This document shows positions 23,492 through 32,308 of a DNA stretch of 64,000 nt, piece by piece. This stretch comes from AWTP1-18 sp036504515 (lineage in GTDB: Bacteria; Pseudomonadota; Gammaproteobacteria; Burkholderiales; Rhodocyclaceae). The notes beneath the pieces are model-generated. The model was not told the DNA's origin, searched no databases, and was given only the letters and a program-made list of their open reading frames with translations. How positions within the stretch are numbered: position 1 is the stretch's first letter; the number at the start of each line of letters is the position of its first letter. Where the stretch lies: the NCBI GenBank assembly GCA_036504515.1, contig DASXVA010000012.1, positions 1 to 64,000 on the forward strand. Reading direction: 5' to 3'. The position numbers and the translations under genes were made by a program.

Positions 23492-24003
23492 AGTTGGTTC
23501 TCTCCTGCCTTTTTGTTTTTGTAGTGCTTCTTGTCTGCGATATAGACCGTCCGTTCCACCAGGGCGTGGACATGGCCGCCTTTATCCTTGAGTTCAACGG
23601 TGTAGGTCCGATCCGTCTCTCCGTCCCGTGCCAGGGTCTTTCGTATGGCCGCTACCTCCAGAGGTGAAATGCGGAAGTCCGCGTAAAGCGTGCTTCTTCC
23701 GGGACGGCGATAACGAATGCTGGCCGCCTTGTCCCAGACGATGACATCCTTCCCCAAGGCGGCCATCAGCAAGGTCGGGTGGGCACCATCAGTCACGGCA
23801 AACAGGGAACCGCCGTAAATGGACCCCACCAGATTTCGGGTACGCCAGTTAAGGGGCAGACGTATCCGGATGTGGGTCAGGTCCGGCGCCACGTAATCAA
23901 CCCTTCCTCCCGTCCCACGAAAGGCAGGATGAAAATTGAAGCCGAACTTCATGAGCCGTGCCTGCCATTTGAGGGGCAAACGCGCCAGCCATTGCGGTTT
24001 CAT
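23488..24003 (-). CDS. DUF4442 hotdog-fold thioesterase-like protein
   Basis: This encodes 171 residues of the DUF4442 group within the hotdog-fold superfamily. It shows FNFHPAFRGTGGRVDYV, then NLVGSIYGGSLFAVTDGAHPTLLM at about 80-105, the segment that holds the active site in related thioesterases, then WDKAASIRYRRPGRSTLYA. It may hydrolyse acyl-CoA that accumulates during degradation. It starts directly after the fadA stop codon (no gap) and overlaps the next gene by 4 bp, so it is firmly inside the operon. Confidence 0.8.
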   Translation of the reverse strand: MKPQWLARLPLKWQARLMKFGFNFHPAFRGTGGRVDYVAPDLTHIRIRLPLNWRTRNLVGSIYGGSLFAVTDGAHPTLLMAALGKDVIVWDKAASIRYRRPGRSTLYADFRISPLEVAAIRKTLARDGETDRTYTVELKDKGGHVHALVERTVYIADKKHYKNKKAGENQL

Positions 24004-25203
24004 TTACATCGCCTCGAAGACGCCCGCCGCACCCATACCGGTACCAATACACATGGACACCAAGCCGTAGCGTCCGCCGGTACGCTTGAGGCCATGGACG
24101 ATGGTGGCCGTCCGAATGGCACCCGTCGCACCCAGGGGATGGCCGAGGGCAATGGCACCGCCCAGAGGGTTGATCTTTTCCGGGTTCAGGCCAAGGTCAC
24201 GGGTAACCGCCAGGGCTTGGGCAGCGAAGGCTTCATTGAGTTCGATCCAGTCCAGATCGTCCTGCTTGACGCCGGTCTGTGCCAACACTTTGGGAATGGC
24301 CGCGATAGGGCCAATGCCCATAATCTCCGGTGCCACGCCAGCCACGGCAAAGCCGACAAAGCGGGCCAGAGGCGTCAGGTTGTATTGCTTCAAAATATTT
24401 TCAGACACCAACACCACCGCAGCAGCGCCGTCGGACATTTGGGAGCTATTGCCAGCGGTGACCGAGCCCTTGACCGAGAAAACTGGCTTGAGCTTGGCCA
24501 AACCAGCCAGAGAAGAATCGGGCCGAGGGCCTTCATCGTTTTCCGCCAGCCGTTCTACCAGGCGCACAGCACCGGAAGCGAAGTCCGGCTGGTGCAGCGT
24601 CACGGTGTAAGGGGAAATTTCCGCACTGAAGTGACCAGCAGCAATGGCAGCGCAGGCTTTCTGGTGAGAGGCCACAGCAAAGGCATCCTGATCGTCGCGG
24701 CTGATCTTCCATTGATTGGCGACCTTCTCGGCGGTCAGGCCCATGCCGTAGGCGATGGCGATGTTTTCTTCCTTGGCAAACACCGCAGGATTGAGCGACA
24801 CCTTGTTGCCCATCATCTGGGGCATGGCGCTCATGGATTCGGTACCGGCGGCAATCATCACATCGGCCTCGCCCAGGCGAATCTTGGCCGCAGCGTCAGC
24901 CACGGCCTGCAAGCCGGAAGAACAAAAACGATTGATGGTGATGCCAGGCACACTTTTGGGCAAACCGGCCAGCAGCAGGCCGATACGGGCCACGTTCATG
25001 CCCTGCTCGCCTTCCGGCATGGCGCAACCGACGATGACATCGCCGATCAGGGCGGGATCGAGACCCGGAACTTGATCGACAGCACGACGAATGACATGGG
25101 CCAGCATGTCGTCGGGCCGGGTGGTACGGAAAAAACCGTTGCGCTTGGCTGTCGGCAGACGTGTCGCAGCAACGATGTAGGCATCTTGAATCTGGCGGGA
25201 CAT
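24004..25203 (-). CDS. fadA: Acetyl-CoA acyltransferase (3-ketoacyl-CoA thiolase)
   Basis: This encodes 399 residues from the ATG at 25203 (SRQIQDAYIV). Thiolase residues are present: nucleophilic Cys in INRFCSSGLQAV at about 92, His in NPLGGAIALGHPLGATGA at about 355, and Cys in SMCIGTGMGAAG at about 385. It cleaves 3-ketoacyl-CoA to acetyl-CoA and a shortened acyl-CoA. It should partner the multifunctional protein encoded upstream at 25328-27718. A 124-bp gap with strong hairpins separates the two. Confidence 0.95.
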   Translation of the reverse strand: MSRQIQDAYIVAATRLPTAKRNGFFRTTRPDDMLAHVIRRAVDQVPGLDPALIGDVIVGCAMPEGEQGMNVARIGLLLAGLPKSVPGITINRFCSSGLQAVADAAAKIRLGEADVMIAAGTESMSAMPQMMGNKVSLNPAVFAKEENIAIAYGMGLTAEKVANQWKISRDDQDAFAVASHQKACAAIAAGHFSAEISPYTVTLHQPDFASGAVRLVERLAENDEGPRPDSSLAGLAKLKPVFSVKGSVTAGNSSQMSDGAAAVVLVSENILKQYNLTPLARFVGFAVAGVAPEIMGIGPIAAIPKVLAQTGVKQDDLDWIELNEAFAAQALAVTRDLGLNPEKINPLGGAIALGHPLGATGAIRTATIVHGLKRTGGRYGLVSMCIGTGMGAAGVFEAM

Positions 25204-25221
25204 GGTTGTCTCCTCACTTTT

Positions 25222-25339
25222 GAGCTTCGCACTGCGAAGCTCCGATTTCATTACCCCCGCCCGGGCGGGGGCTAGGGGGTGGGGGTTTAACTGCCGGCTC
25301 GCTGGAGGCGGGACAAGCTGTTGCGCATTAATTGCGCAA
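25222..25339. repeat. Cluster of three perfect hairpins between fadB-like and fadA genes
   Basis: GAGCTTCGC-act-GCGAAGCTC (25222-25242) is a 9-bp stem. CCCCCGCCCGGGCGGGGG (25254-25271) is an 18-bp palindrome. TTGCGC...GCGCAA (25321-25339) overlaps the stop of the upstream gene. They sit between two genes of one operon and may act as processing or mRNA-stability elements, or be REP-like repeats. No T-run is seen on the transcribed strand. Confidence 0.55.
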
Positions 25340-27718
25340 CGGCTTTCCCGTCTCAAGCATTTGCTTGATCCGAGCCTGAGTCAGGGGGTGCTTCAGGAGT
25401 TCGACAAAGAGACGACGCTCAACCTTGAGCAGCCAGTCTTCATCCACCTTGGACCCTGTTTCGATTTCGCCGCCGCACAGGGCAATGGCCGCATCCCGGG
25501 CAACGCGATAGTCGTGGGCAGAGATCATGCCGCCCTCCTTCATGTTGATCAGCATCATCTCGAAGGTGGCAATGCCGTTGAGCCCGGCGACAGGAATGTC
25601 CTTGGCCGGCGCTGGTGGCGCATAGCCGGCGTTCGCCATGGCACGAGCTTCGCGAATTGCCACCCAGAGCAGTTCATGGGCATTGAACAGTACCGTGTCG
25701 GAAGCCTTGGCGAACCCCATACCAATAGCGTCATGGGCACTCTTGGCGACCTTGGCCATGGCAATGTTGGTAAACACCGGCTGCAGGAAGGTAAAAACCT
25801 CACCGGGTGTTGCGCTCCTGGCGGCCAATTTAGATGCCTGCAACGCAAACTCTTTGCAACCGCCACCGGCGGGAATCAGGCCGACACCAGCTTCCACCAG
25901 ACCCACATAACTTTCCAGGGCCATGACACGTTTGGCTGCATGCATCACAAACTCGCAACCGCCACCCAAGGCCATGCCTTGAACAGCCGCAACCGTAGGC
26001 ACTTGGGCGAATTTAAGGGTTTGTGAAGCCTGCTGGAACTTGGCGACCGTGGCTTCGAGCAAATCAAACTGGCCGGCAGCAATAGCCTCGCTGACCTGGG
26101 CCAGATTGGCACCCACAGCAAAAGGAGCCTCGTGCCAGACGACCAAACCATCAAAAGCCTTTTCAGCCCGGGCCACCGCTTCAATCACACCATCCAGAAC
26201 CTCATTGCCAATGGCGTGCATCTTTGAGGTAAAGGAAATGATGGCGATACCTGCATCCTGTTCCGGCAAGTGCCAGAGCCTGACACCATCGGTTTCCCAG
26301 ATCGTTTCTCCCTTGGCAGCAGGAAATTCGCCCAAGACCTTTTCCGGATACAACTGGCGCTGGTACACCGGCAGTGTGGAACGGGAGCGCAGGGTTTTGT
26401 GACTGGCTGACCAGGAACCCTCGGGGAAATGCACGCCCTTGCGATCACGTTCCAAGGCCCAAGCCGGCAACGGTGTGTTGCTCATGGTTTTGCCGGCAGC
26501 GATATCGGCGGCAATGGCCTGGGCAATCTCTTGCCAGCCGGCTGCCTGCCAAGTCTCGAAGGGGCCTTGGGCCCAACCGAATCCCCAGCGCATGGCGAAG
26601 TCCACATCCCGGGCGTTGTCGGCAATGGATTCCAACTGCACGGCACAGTAATGGAACACATCGCGGAAGATGCTCCACAGCAACTCGGCCTGGGGATGGT
26701 TGCTGGCGCGGAGGGCCGCAAACTTTTCCGCCGGTGACTTGATCTTGAGCATTGTCACGACTTCATCAGCAATTTCACCAGCTGATGGACGGTAATCCTG
26801 GGCTGCCAAATCAAGCACCTGGATTTCCTTGCCAGCCTTGCGGAAGATGCCACCCTTGGTTTTTTGACCCCAAGCGCCCTTGGCAATCAGCGCCTGCAGC
26901 CACTCGGGCGTCTTGAAGTAGTCGTGCCAAGGATCATCGGGCAGGGTGTCCTGCATGGTCTTGACCACATGGGCCAGGGTATCCAGTCCCACCACGTCGG
27001 CAGTCCGATAAGTCGCACTCTTGGGACGGCCAATCTTTGGCCCCGTGAGGGCATCAACCGCATCGAAGCCAAGCCCGAGACGGGCCGTATGGTGCATGAC
27101 CGCCAGGATCGAAAACACGCCGACACGATTGGCGACGAAGTTAGGCGTATCCAATGCGCGAACAACGCCCTTGCCCAGACGGCTGGTCAGCCAGGTTTCC
27201 AGGTGATCCAGCGTTGCGGCAGCACTGCTGCGGGTCGCAATGATTTCCACCAGATGCATGTAGCGTGGTGGATTGAAGAAATGGATGCCGCAAAAGTCAG
27301 GCTGCAAGTTGGCTGGCAAGGCATCAGCCAAGGCATTGATGGACAGGCCGGAAGTATTGGAGGCAACGATGGCGCCGGGCTGCAGATGGGGAGCGATCTT
27401 CTGATACAGATCCAGCTTCCAGTCCATACGCTCGGCAATGGCTTCGATCACCAGATCGCAGTCCTTGAGCAGATGGAGATGTTCTTCGTAGTTGGCCGGT
27501 GTAATCGCAGCCAGCTTTTCGGGGGATGACAAAGGCGCCGGATCAAGTTTCTTGAGACCAGCCAAGGCTTTGAGTACGACGCCATTAGCAGGGCCTTCCT
27601 TGGCAGCCAGATCAAACAGGATGACAGGCACGTCAGCATTGGCAAGATGGGCAGCGATTTGCGCACCCATGACACCAGCACCGAGTACAGCCGCTTTGCG
27701 GACGATGAGTTTTTCCAT
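25328..27718 (-). CDS. 3-hydroxyacyl-CoA dehydrogenase / enoyl-CoA hydratase, dehydrogenase domain first
   Basis: This encodes 796 residues of a bifunctional beta-oxidation enzyme. Residues 5-290 form the NAD-binding dehydrogenase (VLGAGVMGAQIAAHLANADV; catalytic His in GIHFFNPPRYMHLVEII), followed by the C-terminal dehydrogenase domain. Residues from about 480 form an enoyl-CoA hydratase/isomerase with GMALGGGCEF and VEAGVGLIPAGGG, where both acidic residues are kept. This order, dehydrogenase then hydratase, is the reverse of E. coli FadB and like FadN-type proteins. The stop overlaps a hairpin. It should work with the FadA thiolase downstream. Confidence 0.92.
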   Translation of the reverse strand: MEKLIVRKAAVLGAGVMGAQIAAHLANADVPVILFDLAAKEGPANGVVLKALAGLKKLDPAPLSSPEKLAAITPANYEEHLHLLKDCDLVIEAIAERMDWKLDLYQKIAPHLQPGAIVASNTSGLSINALADALPANLQPDFCGIHFFNPPRYMHLVEIIATRSSAAATLDHLETWLTSRLGKGVVRALDTPNFVANRVGVFSILAVMHHTARLGLGFDAVDALTGPKIGRPKSATYRTADVVGLDTLAHVVKTMQDTLPDDPWHDYFKTPEWLQALIAKGAWGQKTKGGIFRKAGKEIQVLDLAAQDYRPSAGEIADEVVTMLKIKSPAEKFAALRASNHPQAELLWSIFRDVFHYCAVQLESIADNARDVDFAMRWGFGWAQGPFETWQAAGWQEIAQAIAADIAAGKTMSNTPLPAWALERDRKGVHFPEGSWSASHKTLRSRSTLPVYQRQLYPEKVLGEFPAAKGETIWETDGVRLWHLPEQDAGIAIISFTSKMHAIGNEVLDGVIEAVARAEKAFDGLVVWHEAPFAVGANLAQVSEAIAAGQFDLLEATVAKFQQASQTLKFAQVPTVAAVQGMALGGGCEFVMHAAKRVMALESYVGLVEAGVGLIPAGGGCKEFALQASKLAARSATPGEVFTFLQPVFTNIAMAKVAKSAHDAIGMGFAKASDTVLFNAHELLWVAIREARAMANAGYAPPAPAKDIPVAGLNGIATFEMMLINMKEGGMISAHDYRVARDAAIALCGGEIETGSKVDEDWLLKVERRLFVELLKHPLTQARIKQMLETGKPLRN

Positions 27719-27781
27719 GGTTTTGACAGTTAAGGTCTGCGGGCAGGCAATGTCCTGCCCGCAGAAGTGACAAGAAAGTAC

Positions 27782-28996
27782 TTAGAAACTCAAGGAATAC
27801 TGAGCACCCAATACCTGTACGTTGCTATCAAACTCACCAATCAAAGTGCCAGGAACCCCTGTTGCAGTGTCAGCAATAGAAGCTTTCTTTGCCTTGATAT
27901 AGGCGTAAGCAACATCAATCGCACTTTCTTTGTTAGGTTTGTATTGGACACCAAAGGTGTACCAGACACGGTCTTGATCAGGCAATCGAGCCGTACGATG
28001 AGCATCGTTAACCACTGACTGATCCGAAGCAATACCAACGCGCCATTTCAGGCTTTCCGTTGCCAAGTAATTAGCCCCCAATGCAAACCGTGTTGTGTCT
28101 GACCAGGAATAGTCCTTGGTGATTGATCCAGTCCCAAAACCGGGTGTCATGATCTTCAGTTGGGGAATGGAACTCCAGCCACTACGGCTTACATCGGCAA
28201 GCAATTCCCAATTTTCATTCAATTTATGGAATCCGCTGATGATCCAAGTGTCTGGCACTTCGATGTCCAAACTTGCGCTATTGCCGCCAACCGCAGTCGT
28301 GTAATTCCCAGTGATGTTGTGTTTGATCTTAGACCGGTAGGAAATACCAATTCGCGTTGCTTCAGACAGGTTGAACAGAGCACCGCCGTTCCAACCCCAA
28401 GCGGTGCTGTTACCTTGAACCTTCAAAACACCCGCAGTAGTTCCCGCATAACCACTGTAAGTTGCCTTAAAAAACTGGTAGTCGACGCCAAAGCCCAAAG
28501 AGACTGTTTCGTTTAACTTAAAGGCGACACTTGGATTGAGGTTCACGGACTGAATGTCCGTATCCATAGCGGTATAGTTACCTTTCCAAGACTGGGGATA
28601 GTTTGTACGCATACCGAAAGGCACACTAAGACCTACGCCCACGAACCACTTATCGTCGATCTGATAGGACAAATAACCATTGGGGACGTAAGCTGAGTCC
28701 CCCCCTTCCTGTGATTGCGCGTTTGCGTAAGCTCCTGTTGATCCCTTGTCGCTAAATTTCGCACCGAGAGAAATGTAATCAACGCCGCCTGAGAAGTTCT
28801 TACCTTTCAGTTGCGTCATCCCTGCCGGGTTGTAGTAGATCGTGCTGGCATTTTCTGCAACAGCCGCAGAGCCTGCAAATGCATTGCCTAAACCACTACC
28901 ACTTTGTTCCATCAAACCGAAACCTGCGGCACTGGCTGTACTGGCGAATACAGTGGCTACAAGAGCCGGTATTAGTTTTTGACTGATCGTTTTCAT
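27782..28996 (-). CDS. fadL: FadL-type outer-membrane fatty acid transporter
   Basis: This encodes 404 residues from the ATG at 28996 with an upstream AGGAGG. Residues 1-23 are a signal peptide (STASA/AGFGL). The mature start GFGLMEQSGSGLGNAFAGSAAVAENASTIYYNPAGMTQL (shown in part) is the FadL hatch region with the NPA element. The chain ends in an aromatic residue (YSLSF), as barrel proteins do. FadL lets long-chain fatty acids or other hydrophobic compounds cross the outer membrane. Its base composition is clearly lower in GC than the flanking fad genes. Confidence 0.92.
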   Translation of the reverse strand: MKTISQKLIPALVATVFASTASAAGFGLMEQSGSGLGNAFAGSAAVAENASTIYYNPAGMTQLKGKNFSGGVDYISLGAKFSDKGSTGAYANAQSQEGGDSAYVPNGYLSYQIDDKWFVGVGLSVPFGMRTNYPQSWKGNYTAMDTDIQSVNLNPSVAFKLNETVSLGFGVDYQFFKATYSGYAGTTAGVLKVQGNSTAWGWNGGALFNLSEATRIGISYRSKIKHNITGNYTTAVGGNSASLDIEVPDTWIISGFHKLNENWELLADVSRSGWSSIPQLKIMTPGFGTGSITKDYSWSDTTRFALGANYLATESLKWRVGIASDQSVVNDAHRTARLPDQDRVWYTFGVQYKPNKESAIDVAYAYIKAKKASIADTATGVPGTLIGEFDSNVQVLGAQYSLSF

Positions 28997-29058
28997 TTCT
29001 CCACTCCTCCTATTGGTTTTTGTTTCATCATCAACACGGATACAACTTGGTTTTACCT

Positions 29059-31011
29059 TCATGACTTCAAACTCTTTTGGTAGTTCAGCGGTCCGCCAGT
29101 AAAAGGGGCAAACCCTGTGCCGAAAATTACGCCCGCATCGGCCAGGTCAGCATCGGCGACGATGCCCTCCTCTACCAATTTTTGGCTGCGTTCAATTAAA
29201 GGGGCCACCAGGCGTTGAGCGAGGCCAGCCGGCACAACACCTGCCGTGCCTTTTTGCGCTTTGCCATTGCTGTAAATGTAGAAACCGCGACCGCTCTTGC
29301 GTCCCAGATCACCCTGACCGATTTTTTCTTCCAGGCAACGGGGCACCTGTGTCGTGCCACCAAGTTGTTTGCCGGCGGCCATGGCGATGTCGAGGCCTAC
29401 GGTGTCAATCAGTTCCATGGGCCCCATGGGCATACCGAAGGCCAGGGCAGCTTCATCTACGGTTTCTGGCGCGATGCCTTCATCCACGCAGCGCATGGCT
29501 TCCAGCATGTAGGGCGCAAGGACCGCATTGACCAGAAAACCTGGGGCACTGTTCACCGGTAAGGGCAGACGATCAATGGCGCGAATGAAGGCTGCGGCAC
29601 GGCTCAGGGCACGGGGATCAGTGCCTGGGGCACCGACAACTTCCACCAGGGGCATCTTGGAAACGGGATTGAAGAAGTGGATGCCCACCAACCGTTCTGG
29701 CTTAGCCATCACGTCGCGGATCTGTTCGATGCGCAGACTGGAAGTGTTGGTAGCAATAATTGCATCGGGCTTGGCCAGGGCTTCGATGCGCAGGAACAAG
29801 CCTTGTTTCGCTTCCAAATTCTCGAAGATGGCTTCGATGATCACATCGGCGTGACGAACACCCTGTCCGTCAGGGTCGGGGATCAGCCTATCCATGGCGG
29901 CCCGGCACAGCAGCTTGTCGCGAATGCGCTTGCCGAATAGGGCATAGGCCCGCTTCATGGCTGGAGCAATACGCGCCATATCCTGATCCTGAAGGGTCAC
30001 GGTCATGCCCCGGAGAGCGCACCAGGCAGCAATGTCGCCGCCCATGACACCGGCACCCACCACATGGACGCGACGCACCTTGAAGTTGTCCCCATCATCA
30101 CTCTTGCCAAAAGCCTTGAGACGCTCCTGCAGTCGGAATACACGAACCAGATTGCGAGCCGTGCTGGAGGAAACAATGCGCTCGGTGATCTCCGGCGCAG
30201 CGACCGCATTGCCGTCGTACTTGGCCCAGAGGTCAATGATTGCGTAAGGCGCCGGATAGTGTTCCGGCCGGGCGCGGCGGGCCACCTGCTTGCGGGCCTG
30301 GGCAGCAACAATACCTTTCAAAGGGCCATTCAACAGCCGTTGCATCAGCGGCAAAGGGCGTCGAGCGGGAGGATTCAGCGCCAGCATGCGAGCGGCGGAC
30401 TCCATTACCCGGGGCGGTACGCATTCGTCGGCCAAACCCATTCGCTTTGCTCGCTTGGCATCCAGGGTCTTGCCCGTCAGCATCATGTCCAGGGCAGCGG
30501 AAGGGCCAACTCGTTGGGGCAAACGCAGCATCCCGCCCCAACCGGGGAAGATGCCCAGCATCACTTCGGGCAGTCCCAAACGGGTGCCGGGTTCATCTAC
30601 TACCAGCAGTGTCCGGCAGGCCAGAGCCAGTTCCAGCCCGCCCCCGAGGCAATGGCCCCGCACGACCGCCAGGGTTGGGTAACGCACGGCCGCCAGACGG
30701 TTGAACAAGTTCCAGCCGCGCGCCACCATGGCCTTGGCCGCTTCGGTGGATTGCAGCTCATCGAACTCGCAGATGTCCGCACCGGCGATGAATCCTGCCT
30801 CTTTGCCGGAGCGAATCACGAGAGCCTTGGGCGGAGTCTTGTCCAATTGATCAAGCACGCTACCCAGTTCGGCCATGACGGCCTTGGACAAGGAGTTGGC
30901 GTTTTCACCGGCCTTATCCAGCACCAGCCAGGCAATGCCCTGATCGTCGCGGCTCAGTTGCCAGTGCTGCCACTGTTGCGCATTTTTTTGGGGAATGTCA
31001 TTCATGTTCAT
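29059..31011 (-). CDS. FadJ-like enoyl-CoA hydratase / 3-hydroxyacyl-CoA dehydrogenase, hydratase domain first
   Basis: This encodes 650 residues. The N-terminal hydratase/isomerase domain has GHCLGGGLELALA at about 118 and LPEVMLGIFPGWGG at about 145, with both catalytic acids. From about 305 the dehydrogenase follows (VHVVGAGVMGGDIAAW; catalytic His in GIHFFNPVSKMPLVEVV). The order and pairing with the thiolase just upstream match fadJ-fadI of E. coli, although it is shorter than FadJ (714). It lies 1 bp after the thiolase gene. Having two multifunctional enzymes suggests a split by chain length or by saturated and unsaturated substrates. Confidence 0.92.
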   Translation of the reverse strand: MNMNDIPQKNAQQWQHWQLSRDDQGIAWLVLDKAGENANSLSKAVMAELGSVLDQLDKTPPKALVIRSGKEAGFIAGADICEFDELQSTEAAKAMVARGWNLFNRLAAVRYPTLAVVRGHCLGGGLELALACRTLLVVDEPGTRLGLPEVMLGIFPGWGGMLRLPQRVGPSAALDMMLTGKTLDAKRAKRMGLADECVPPRVMESAARMLALNPPARRPLPLMQRLLNGPLKGIVAAQARKQVARRARPEHYPAPYAIIDLWAKYDGNAVAAPEITERIVSSSTARNLVRVFRLQERLKAFGKSDDGDNFKVRRVHVVGAGVMGGDIAAWCALRGMTVTLQDQDMARIAPAMKRAYALFGKRIRDKLLCRAAMDRLIPDPDGQGVRHADVIIEAIFENLEAKQGLFLRIEALAKPDAIIATNTSSLRIEQIRDVMAKPERLVGIHFFNPVSKMPLVEVVGAPGTDPRALSRAAAFIRAIDRLPLPVNSAPGFLVNAVLAPYMLEAMRCVDEGIAPETVDEAALAFGMPMGPMELIDTVGLDIAMAAGKQLGGTTQVPRCLEEKIGQGDLGRKSGRGFYIYSNGKAQKGTAGVVPAGLAQRLVAPLIERSQKLVEEGIVADADLADAGVIFGTGFAPFTGGPLNYQKSLKS

Positions 31012-31012
31012 C

Positions 31013-32296
31013 TCAAACCTCCACCATCATGGCGCCGCCCTGGCCGCCGCCAATGCAGATGCTGGCAATGCCCCGTTTCAGCTTGCGGGCGCGCAGGGCC
31101 TGAGCTAGGTGCAACACAATGCGGGCACCGGATGCGCCTACGGGGTGACCCAGGGCGATGGCACCACCGTCCACGTTCAATTTGTCTTCATCCAGCTTGC
31201 CCAAGGTGCCGGGCAGGCCCAGTTCCTTGCGGCAGTAGTCGTCGTCCTGCCAGGCCGCGATACAACCCTGGACCTGGGCGGCAAAAGCTTCGTTGATTTC
31301 CCACAGGTCCAAGTCATCAAGGCCGAGCCCCTGCCGTTGCAGAATGGGTGTTACGGAATGGACGGGGCCAAGGCCCATCTGGGCAGGATCAAGCCCGGCC
31401 CACTCGACATCGACAATGCGACCGATGGATTCCAGCTTCCAGCGCGCCACGGCTTCTTCCGAAGCCAGCAACAGCCAGGCGGCACCGTCGGTGATCTGGG
31501 AACTGTTGCCGGGGGTCACCCGGCCATATTTCTTGTCGAAAAAAGGTTTGAGCTTGGACAGACCGGTCAGGCTGGCATCGGCACGAATACCGTCATCCTC
31601 GCTATAGACATTGCCCTTGGCATCGATCAGGGGAACGATTTCCTGCAGGGCACCTTGCTGCTGGGCGGCCAGAGTACGTTGATGGGAACGCAGGCTGAAG
31701 GCATCCATGGCTTCGCGGCTGATACCGAAACGCCACGCCAGGTTTTCGGCGGTCTGGCCCATGAGCAGGCCGACGACGGGATCGGTCAGCCCCTTCATCA
31801 AGCCAATGACCGGTGACAAGAGCACGCCGGGTTTGAGCTTGAGGAAATGGGCGGCCTTCTGGCCCATGGTTTTCATCTGCATCATGGCGGCAAACCACAG
31901 CACCATGGCATCGGCGTAGAGCAGCGGTGCCCGGGACAGGGCATCAACGCCACCGGCCAACACCAGTTGCGAACGGCCGGAGTGGATGTTGGCCATGGCC
32001 GAATCCAGAGCCTGCATGCCGGAGGCGCAATTGCGCATCACGGTCCAGCCGGTCACCTTCTGGCCGCAGCCCATGCGCAGGGCGACGACGCGACCAATGT
32101 TCACTTCGTCCGGCGAGGGACTGGCGCAGCCGAGGATCACTTCATCCAGGTCTTCCGGGGCAAAGGGTTGCCGAGCCAGCAGCGCCCTGCCCGCTTGCAC
32201 CGCCAGATCAGAGGCGGCGAAAGGACCGGGGCCAGTACGCGCCTTGAGGAAGGGAGTGCGGGCGCCGTCGACAATGTAGATGGGTTTGAAGGCCAT
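31013..32296 (-). CDS. FadI-like acetyl-CoA C-acyltransferase
   Basis: This encodes 427 residues, close to FadI (436) and longer than FadA. Thiolase residues are present: Cys in VMRNCASGMQAL at about 95, His in NVDGGAIALGHPVGASGA at about 380, and Cys in ASICIGGGQGGAM at about 415. It presumably forms a trifunctional complex with the hydratase/dehydrogenase encoded immediately downstream. Gaps to both neighbours are 1 and 12 bp, so it shares a transcript with fadE. Confidence 0.92.
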   Translation of the reverse strand: MAFKPIYIVDGARTPFLKARTGPGPFAASDLAVQAGRALLARQPFAPEDLDEVILGCASPSPDEVNIGRVVALRMGCGQKVTGWTVMRNCASGMQALDSAMANIHSGRSQLVLAGGVDALSRAPLLYADAMVLWFAAMMQMKTMGQKAAHFLKLKPGVLLSPVIGLMKGLTDPVVGLLMGQTAENLAWRFGISREAMDAFSLRSHQRTLAAQQQGALQEIVPLIDAKGNVYSEDDGIRADASLTGLSKLKPFFDKKYGRVTPGNSSQITDGAAWLLLASEEAVARWKLESIGRIVDVEWAGLDPAQMGLGPVHSVTPILQRQGLGLDDLDLWEINEAFAAQVQGCIAAWQDDDYCRKELGLPGTLGKLDEDKLNVDGGAIALGHPVGASGARIVLHLAQALRARKLKRGIASICIGGGQGGAMMVEV

Positions 32297-32308
32297 GATG
32301 TGCTCCGA

